Shown here: positions 55,921 to 64,000 of the stretch, piece by piece
Layout of the letters: each line of letters starts with the position of its first letter
Numbering within the stretch: position 1 is the first letter of the stretch
NCBI GenBank assembly: GCA_013407085.1
Contig: JACCGJ010020209.1
Span: forward strand, 1-64,000
Direction: 5' to 3'
Source of the DNA: Atriophallophorus winterbourni
Lineage: Eukaryota > Platyhelminthes > Trematoda > Plagiorchiida > Microphallidae
Length of the DNA: 64,000 bases
Translations under genes and position numbers: made by a program
Notes under the pieces: model-generated
Database searches by the model: none
Told to the model about the DNA's origin: nothing
The model's input: only the letters and a program-made list of their open reading frames with translations

Positions 55921-57360
55921 GACCTGACAGATCTACTCAGGGCGTCCAACGACCGCACCGTCATTGGATACTATTATCAGTCGTTGTACTAATTAAACTT
56001 AAATAATACTTCGGTATAACATGATCAATAAATCTGTTACTTTTCCTCCATTGTTTCACGTAGTCCATGCATATATATCACAAGCGATTTGCAACGCTTC
56101 AAAAGCTCAAATGAATTTAAAACGAACATTCTTACCAGCAGCTCTAACGCCGATAGCGAGTACACTTCAGATCGGCGGCATTTTATGCTATCGTAAGTCC
56201 TTATTACCCGTACGGACCGTAGGCACGTTGACATTATATTTAAATTAGTAAATGAAAAACGATTTCTCATTAAATTATTTTGAATTTTTTTCTTGAATGT
56301 GGCTACGAGTGCCAATGTAGTTGTATGGCGATATTTTCATACATATATTTCGTTCGAATTTGTGCAAACACATGTGATGGGTTAGTGTTGACAGAAATCT
56401 ACGTTTTAGGTTCATTGTCATCAGAATCGTCATTGTTGCTCACCAAATACATAAAACTAAAGTATATCAGTGAAATATGTGTCGTACTTACCTTTGATAA
56501 ACATTTAAGTTTGATGGAAGCTGAAGTGATAATTAATCGGTATGAGCATATAACACAAACGAAAAGTGTTATTTTTATAACGTGATGTGAGATCAATGAT
56601 CCATTCGAATTATGTATTTAAGATTATAATAAAATGGCCTAGACATCGAATTATAATTATAGTATAAGCTGAGCGTGCGGTTAGTGATCGTTCTGTCACA
56701 ACTTAAGGAGTACAAACAGCCCGCATTCCGTCTGGCTGTATGTATTCATGACGAGATTACATGTACCTAAATAATTGCGTCCATTAGTGTGTAATTAGTT
56801 TATAATGCCTAGAAAAACGGCAGCGATAACGACGCCATGAGTTTGATACATTGAAATTGAATTTTGATTATGTTTCGGCCGACCTGGTTAAGCACATAGA
56901 ACGTATTGATTTAGCATTGTTTCGAAAAGTTTCGTTTTTTCTGTTAATTCCTCTGGTTGTCATTTAAGTGAATGCAATATATACGCATTAATAATGGTAG
57001 ATTAATTCGGTAATAGAAGTTTAAGGATATTTTTGGAAGTCCATTATCCGCTGTCAAAGATTGAAGTTGAAGAAAAGATAATATTGGTTCGCACGATTAC
57101 AATGCGACGAACATTAAGTAAGTCTGCTCAGAACAAATGCTTCTTGAACGTTTATCAGATATTATTGATTTTTGAGAACGGAGAGAATCAACTGTGAAAT
57201 ATGATGTCAATCGGCTGATATGAACTTTACAATTGGAATATCAGATAATTGAGTAATCCAATTTTATCGACCGGTTGCTAACTCTAAGTTTTATTCAAGA
57301 ATTTTGTGACTAAACTTTCGAATTTATTAACAGAATAAAGCCATGTATTCATCTGGGAGG
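55921..57360. other. AT-rich spacer
   Basis: Only a faint hammerhead-flank relic at about 56698-56750 (ACAAACAGCCCGCATTCCGT). No gene recognised. Confidence 0.4.
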
Positions 57361-57535
57361 GCAAACTTCCATAGGTACTTATCCGTTCAAACTTTCGACA
57401 TGATGAGGTATTACCAATTCAATAGTTAAATTCCAGTGAACTATTTTTCTCGCATTTTTAGTCGCTTGTGTTGTTGGCCTCCGTCGGTCGATGTCGACCA
57501 TGGATGTACACCACATCGCATGAATTTCATGTTTT

Positions 57536-59086
57536 TCAGCTTTTTGAATGACTAAACAGTCCGATTCGAGAGGAACTATCTCTCCCGCAGCGCTTGCAAC
57601 GATAGTCAGAACTCTGTTGTATTGCATCAGTTGCACGCCGGCGGCGTGATCTGCGTTCAGCAGCCAGGAGCTGTATTTGCTCCTCCCCGGCTTGCAGTCG
57701 ACGCTTTACACAACGCCTCCAAAGTGAGCGGTCAAGAGCAAGTTCTTCCCAGCTTGCATGGTCAATGTCAAGAGCTTTCATATCTCTTTTGCAAACATAT
57801 TTGTACCGCAAGTGCGGTCTGCCCAATGGTCGACTTCCTAATTGCAACTCACCGTAGAGTAGATCTTTCGGAATACGACCATTTTCCATTATATAGACAT
57901 GACCAAGGCACCGCAGGCGGCGCTGACGTAATAGGGTGAACATGCTCTGTAGACCAGCTTTTGATAGCACTTCAGCGTTAGTCACTCTGTCCATCCACGA
58001 TATGTTCAAGATACGACGGATGCTTCGTAGATGGAAAGCATTCAGCTTCCGTTCGTGTCTTGCGTGGGTGGCCCAGGTTTCACTGCCGTATAGTAAAGCA
58101 TTTAGTACGCACGCGCTGTATACCATCATCTTTGTCTTTACAGTCAGCTTGCGGTTACCCCAAACACGAGAGTTCAATCGGGACAAAATGACAGCTGCTC
58201 TGCCAATCCGCTTATTGATCTCCATGTCTAGCGAGAGGTTATCCGCAATGGTTGAACCAAGATATGTGAAACGATGTACTGGTTCGAGCTGACAGTTTCC
58301 AACAGTGATGATTGGTGGCCATACAGTCCCTTGACCAAAGACTTTGGTCTTGCTCAGGCTGATTGTTAGACCAAAGTCTTTGCATGCCGACGAAAAACAG
58401 TCTAATAGCGATTGTAGGTTCTCTTGGGAGTGAGCAATAAAGGCTGCGTCGTCGGCAAACAACAGGTCACGGATTATCACATCCCGTACTTTGGTTTGTG
58501 CTCTCAACCGGTCCAGGTTGAAAAGCTTGCCATCACTTCGCGTGCGTATGTAAATGCCTTCTGTTCTCGTCTTAAAAGCGTGCTGCAGAAGCAGAGCAAA
58601 GAAAATACCGAACAGCGTGTGAGCAAGAACACACCCTTGTTTGACGCCTCGGCGAATTTCAAATGCTTTTGAACTGCAACCGTTAAAATGGACTGAGCCT
58701 ATCATGCCTGAGTGAAACGAAATAACGAGTCTCAGCAGCCTTGGGGGGCAGCCTATCAGATCGAGCATTTTGAAGAGACCCTCCCTGCTGACGTAGTCGA
58801 ATGCCTTAGTTAAATCAATAAAAACAGCGTATAACGGCATACGCTGTTCCCGACACTTTTCTTGAAGTTGTCTCAGGGAGAAGATCATGTCAACGGTTGA
58901 TCTTCCCTTGCGGAAGCCACATTGAGATTCGGAGTAAATTCTATCAGCTAAAACTTGCAGCCGGATCTGTAAGACTTTCGCAAACAATTTGCCTACAACA
59001 TTCAGAAGGAAGATTCCTCTGTTATTGTTGCAGTCGCCTCTGTCACCCTTATTCTTAAATAGCGTGATGATCTTTTTGTCTCGCAT
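57536..59086 (-). pseudogene. RTE ORF, part 2: RT and C-terminal zinc finger (516 aa)
   Basis: Continues the RT with RDKKIITLFKNKGDRGDCN, SQCGFRKGRSTVDMIFSLR, VFIDLTKAFDYVSREGL, GVKQGCVLAHTLF and catalytic LLFADDAAFIAHSQ, then FTYLGSTI and ALLYGSETWATHARHERKL. The C-terminus has ILNISWMDRVTNAEVLSKA, GHVYIMENGRIPKDLLYGE and a terminal CKRCGRDSSSRIGLFSH, a C2-H type finger common at the end of related flatworm RTE proteins. Together with part 1 it would make one protein of about 1,070 aa. Confidence 0.87.
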
Positions 59087-59107
59087 CTCTTGTGGGACAC
59101 CCCCCTC

Positions 59108-60766
59108 CTACCAGCACTGAAGAAGCAAATGGTGAAGAGGCTGTAATAATGCTGCTCTACCGCATTTGATGAGCTCAAGGGGAATGCCGTCGTCACCAGG
59201 GGCCTTCCCATTCGCTAAGCGGTCGATTGCCTTATTGAGCTCATCAAAAGTAGGAAGGGTATCTAGATATTCAATGGTCCGCAACCGTTCGACATTTTCA
59301 AGTGCATGCGGTAGAACCGTACTGTCCCTAGAGTAGAGGGAGGAGAAGAGCTCTACCCATCTTTCCATCTGTTGAGTTTTGTCGACAATCGGATTACCAG
59401 ATAAAGACTTAATGGGAGCCGTTTTAAGTTTGTTTGGGCCAATGGCTCTCTTGATCCCATCATACATACCGTGAAAATTGCCGGTATCCGCAGCTTTTTG
59501 GATATTGAGGCTAACTTCAGTCCAATAGTCGTTTGCACAACGCCTTGCAGTCTGTTGGACCTTATTTCTAGCTGCTCTTAGAAGACGTAAGTTTTCATCT
59601 GTTGGCATACCTTTGAACCTCAAGAATGCTGAGCGTTTCTCATCCAGCACAGCAGTCATCTCAGAAGCGTTTGCTTCGAACCAGTCGCTCGTTCGCGCTT
59701 TCTTCGGACCGAAAGTGGAAAGTGCGACTCGGCATATGCAGCTTTTTATCAATTCCCAGTTTTCTGAAGCGGATTCAAGTGGCGTTGTCTTGTTGAACTC
59801 GTCCGTGAAGGCTTTCGCGAATCTCTCAGTTAGATTAGGTTCGCACATGCGAGTGACGTCAATGCTAGGCTTAGCAGACAATTTGGTGCGGTGAAATCTC
59901 GTGTGGGGGAGCTTCCGTTTTGCACAGACCAGTGAATGATCAGTGTCGCAGTCTGCGCTTTGATATGATCTGGTGAGGAGCACGCTTCCTATACTAGTAC
60001 GCTTAACAAGAATAAGATCAAGCTGATGCCAATGCTTAGAGCCAGGATGCTTCCAAGAGACCGTATGCTGTGGTTTTGTTTGAAAGAAAGTGTTACTGAC
60101 ACAAAGATTGAACTGTGTGCACAATTCTAAAAGGCGTCGCCCATTTTCATTGGTTTTACCTACACCGAACCTTCCGAGACAGTTTTGCCAAGACTCATAA
60201 TCTGCACCAACTCTGGCATTGAAATCACCCAATACCACTACAGAGTTTTTCTGTGGCACGTTTTTCAGGACGGCTGTGAGGTTATGATAAAAAGCGTCTT
60301 TTTCAGCAGGCGTCGCAGAGAGCGTCGGTGCATAAACGTTGATCAACGTAATGGTACCAGTAATGCACCTCAAATTTAGAGTCCAAATCCAAACGCTCCC
60401 GCTGTTGCTCGGTTCTGTTGCTTTTAATATGTCGTTTCGCACGGCAAACCCAACTCCATGCAGTCGAGGCTCATCGGAACCTCTTCCTTTCCAAAAGAAT
60501 GTGTAATCACTTTCTGTTAGCTTACCCGTGTCTGGTAAGCGCGCCTCTTGTAGGGCAGCCACGTCGACATTCAGCCTCTTTAGCTCGTTGTTAATCACGG
60601 CGGACTTTCGAACGCCTCTGATATTCGAGACGTCGTCATGAAATCCTGGAAGCATGGACCGGACGTTCCAGGTTCCAAGTTTCAGAACTGACATTTGTTG
60701 TTTGGTATTTCGATTCGCTGGTGCGGAAAAATACAGTCTGCTTGTCGGTTGATTCCTAATCCCCAT
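59108..60766 (-). pseudogene. RTE ORF, part 1: APE endonuclease and start of RT (552 aa)
   Basis: Endonuclease motifs: LKLGTWNVRSM (Asn), DVAALQEARLP (Glu), LHGVGFAVRND, TLINVYAPTLS, VVLGDFNARVG and SADCDTDHSLV (Asp-His). The RT starts with NGKAPGDDGIPLELIKCG. The frame ends at 59108 beside a C-run (59099-59105); the RT continues in another frame, so a one- or two-base indel there broke the gene. The start MGIRNQPTSR at 60766 is the first ATG of this frame. Confidence 0.87.
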
Positions 60767-61299
60767 GCACCCAATGAGGATAGCAGACCGTGGCGAGACG
60801 GCACCTTATTGACTGGGGGCTGCCCAGCTTGAGGCGGGCGGTAGCCGTCCAATGAGACCTGGAAGTCTCTCCCACCGTCGAAAGCAGCCCCAGGCGCTTA
60901 GCTCTACGCCAGTCGAGCCATAGCTTTTAATCGGTATCTGCTGCTTCCCGTGTTATTTTCCGTAGAAGCGGAATGGAGTGTCCTCTCCATTTGTGCGTTG
61001 TGATGTACGCCAGGGGAGTTCAATATGGAGAACTAGCTGTTGCCCATGCAGCAAGTGCTCCCTATCCACGGCACCACTGGAACCAAAGGAACAGCTAGGC
61101 TGATACGTTTGGACAACGATGCCGTCGCAGGAGCTGGCAGGACGAAGTTGAATAAACTTCCGACTGCCTAACAGGACTCCAGCTCCGGAATTTTCCTCGA
61201 GGTTGACTCCTGAAGCCTTTTCCATGAATGGATGTAGCCACAAGGCAGTGGAGGTTTGAGATAAGGGTTTTCCTTCCCCTAGACAGATATGACAAAAAT

Positions 61300-64000
61300 A
61301 AAAAGTAAAAAGAAAGAAATGGTAGTGAGACTCCAGAGTGTTTCTGCATGCAGCTCACTACCGATGGACAATCAATTTAGCACGGTGTTAGCCGCAGAGC
61401 ACAGAGATGCTGCACGATTGCACATCCGTGCAATTAGTCGCTTGACATTCACAAAATTTCCTCGATCGTTAAAACGCTGAAATCAGTGATAAGCGAATTT
61501 CGATAAATATTTTAACTGACCTTTTTTGTCGTTGCATTGAAAAGCTGAAAAATTTGTAGTATTACGCTGAAGGTTATTAAACCGGTATACTTTTAATCAA
61601 TATATTAGGCGCTTTACTGAAACTTCTGCTTCAAATGTCTCAAATGTTCCGACTGTCAAGCTACGAAAGATTTCGGTCCGACACTTGAATATCAAGCAAC
61701 GTGTGTCCAGTATATTGAGATCATTTTGGTATTTAAATCACACTTAAACGTTTTTGATTACTTAAAGTTGGTTTGGATTTATGAGGTGAAAGACAATACC
61801 TTGAGGTGATAAACGTTTTTAAAACGTTTCACTAATTTTTAGCAACATTTAGCCAATAAACCAAAAAGTCATTTGGCGACTAAATATTGAAGTTAAATAT
61901 TTTTTGTCGCATAAAATGTCAATTTTGCCCAAAATTCTTGTCAATGTTTCAAAAAATACAGATTGTGGCGTTTGTGGCGCAATATAAATTATTTTTGGTG
62001 ATGCTTAGTCGAAACATACCCGTGTAATAGTTCTTACTACTCAATTCACTATCTATTTCTAAATAGCTATTGAATAATACTTTACTGTAGATATTGTGCA
62101 ATTATTGTATCCTGGATTTTATTCCGAGGGTTCATCGAACACGTCTGATGTAAATTATCCGTATTGCCTCATGGATGATGCGATAAATTAATTGGTGCTT
62201 GGATTCAACTTCAGTTCTTTTCTCGCTGAGATTTGTTTTGGATCCTTATTCAACACTGTCCAATTCATAACACTATAATGTGTACTTGATCAGCATTGTT
62301 TGCAATTTGGTAAATATGGGAGACATGATGAGCAGTATTTCACACAGAACATGATTAAGTAATGTTTCTCGCATTTTCAAACTAAGATTAGCGCACACAA
62401 GCGACAAATGGTATTAGGCAATGAAAAGTTCGGTTTGGGTTTATATAAAAGATCGGATTATAGTGCACATCTCAATGTATGAAACGAACATCGCCCAAGA
62501 AACATGATTGATTTTTTATGAATTTTCGAAAGTTTACCAATTCATTGAAAAATAAATACTGGATGAATTCATATTTTTTTAATAAGTAATTTTTAAATAA
62601 TTCGGAACTTACAAAACTTTTCCTCTTGCCCTGAAAATATAATTAAATATAAGTGAAAGACTTGTTAAATAGTGTGACTCGATGTGTATCTTGCACAATA
62701 TAAATATTCGAATGTTCTTCTATATTATGGCATAAACATAAGATTTTATTTCAAAGGATTATGATGACCACACCATCTGTACATTTACTGCACTATCATT
62801 CTATATTTTATCGTCATTATTCTACGTAAACAATTTGACAATAGCTAAGAAAGCCTTTTATTCGAGGTAGATTATTAAACCAAGTATATTACGTTTTGTA
62901 GCAGATGACCAAATTATGTTAGAATATAATTTCCTGTGGCAAAAATTATAACACATCATACGAATATTTCTGCTTTATTGAAACTTGCAATTAACAAGTT
63001 TTGAAACGGGTAGCACCGTCTTAAATAATGAATAAATAATGAATCTGTGGTTTTCGTTTTGCTCTCATTATTGTGAATAATTTTGTAGAAAATTTTGTCA
63101 TCGCATGAAAAACCAAAATTTCGTATTTGACTCGTTAAATGATACATCATACCTGTCTTTAAAACTGTGGAAACAAATTATTATTGTATAGAGGAAATTA
63201 TCTTTTGCTCAAAGCGCATCAAGAAATTTAATTTTGATGGTATAGCAAATGCTGATTTACATCTAGCTAGTCCTGAATTGAGGAAACTCCTCGAACGGTA
63301 ATTTTCGGGAAATGAGACAGATTAATACTTAAGTTTCTTTCTGCACTCACAAACAAATTAACAAAGAAAATTGTAACTTTTGTTCCACAGACTGCATGAC
63401 AATATTTAGGAATATTTTGGTATAAAATGATAAGTTATCAAACAATGGGATAACAACACTTCCAATATGCGAGACATTGAATTTAGGTCAATTGGTTTCT
63501 GGTAGCTAATTTCAAGTACCAGAATACAAAGTTTCACATGGCATTTGAGATTAACTCCAATTCGGATTATTCATATTGAAACGCGTTTAAATACACTCTC
63601 ATCGATTTTATTTTTGAGATATTTTATTTGAAATAAAATTCAAAGAGATGTTGCGTTCAGTAGGAAAATATTAGATGAGGTCTATAGTAAAATGATTCAT
63701 GTAGGATGTTTTCAAATATGCACTCATGGATTTGTTCAACTAAAATAAGTTTTGGTTAACTTTTAGAATCATTAAGTAAAATGTTCATAAACAAAATCAC
63801 GTGCCCGAAAAATTAAGATATCAACCTCGGTGTATCAAGCGCCAAATTTTTTTTGGGAAGGATGTCATTGAGTAAATAATCAGCCAGCTATTCTAAGTTC
63901 ACACAATTTTGTCAACGAAAATCTAACTTCAAGCAGAACGCTTCGGTTATTAAGCCGCTAACCTCATAGTTAATCTTCAGGGAGGTAATAAAAATGGTAA
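61300..64000. other. AT-rich terminal region without recognised genes
   Basis: Low GC, only short open frames without domains, no tandem array, tRNA-like or ribozyme-like motif noticed on either strand. Distant exons of a host gene cannot be excluded. Confidence 0.5.

Larger units (their letters stand above)
57370..61290 (-). mobile_element. RTE-like non-LTR retrotransposon (youngest of three)
   Basis: Nearly complete on the minus strand: 5' UTR about 60767-61290, endonuclease-RT coding region 57536-60766 with one frame break, short 3' end near 57370-57530. Relics of the same family are at 30.6-33.8 and 35.5-36.3 kb. Confidence 0.85.

Noticed and set aside
61289..61480. Small plus-strand ORF of 63 aa upstream of the RTE.
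   Set aside because: Partly within the RTE 5' UTR, no domain, and not conserved in the relics.

Overview
This is a eukaryotic, almost certainly animal, stretch built nearly entirely of transposable elements and simple repeats. I found no convincing host protein gene, only one possible small host exon (20091-20179, minus). The repeat mix points to a flatworm, probably a trematode, but this is an inference: CsRn1-type Ty3/gypsy LTR elements with a degenerate CHCC gag knuckle, RTE-like and CR1-like non-LTR elements, a Penelope-like GIY-YIG endonuclease fragment, very short LTR 'TRIM' elements, long CTAT tracts and hammerhead-ribozyme repeats. Most coding regions are broken by stops, frameshifts or nested insertions. 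The exception is a CR1-like element at 20539-25299, in which both ORFs are open.

Layout. 1-6.3 kb: a CTAT tract with a repeat copied again at 10.5 kb, then a rearranged gypsy element (integrase half on minus, protease-RT-RNase H half on plus), with a TRIM inserted in the integrase. 7.0-8.4 kb: a foldback-like DNA element with minisatellite arms, an 8-bp target duplication and a CR1 ORF1 fragment inside. 9.7-10.5 kb: CTAT tract. 11.4-14.4 kb: hammerhead remnants, a complete TRIM, and a well-preserved minus-strand hammerhead. 14.7-18.9 kb: a decayed CR1 (family B). 19.4-20.5 kb: a third CR1-type ORF1 fragment. 20.5-25.3 kb: CR1-A copy 1. 25.3-26.9 kb: hammerhead, Penelope-type GIY-YIG fragment and a hammerhead-like motif behind it. 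28.8-30.3 kb: solo TRIM LTR and a 1.2-kb CTAT tract. 30.6-36.3 kb: two old RTE relics. 38.6-43.3 kb: CR1-A copy 2, broken. 44.1-47.05 kb: tandem array of about 242-bp hammerhead repeats. 47.05-53.2 kb: gypsy element containing an RTE, containing a TRIM, containing a second hammerhead-repeat family. 53.2-54.0 kb: tRNA-derived repeats. 57.4-61.3 kb: younger RTE copy. 61.3-64.0 kb: AT-rich, nothing recognised.

The most interesting system is the hammerhead-ribozyme repeats. The 44.1-47.05 kb array fits an animal retrozyme locus: regularly spaced ribozymes would cut a tandem transcript into monomers of about 242 nt, which could circularise. A second, unrelated monomer family lies at 50.0-50.8 kb. 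Both families and the isolated copies have a tiny palindromic stem III, which implies activity as dimers. The same architecture recurs beside a Penelope-like endonuclease; known animal retrozymes are thought to be mobilised by Penelope-like elements.
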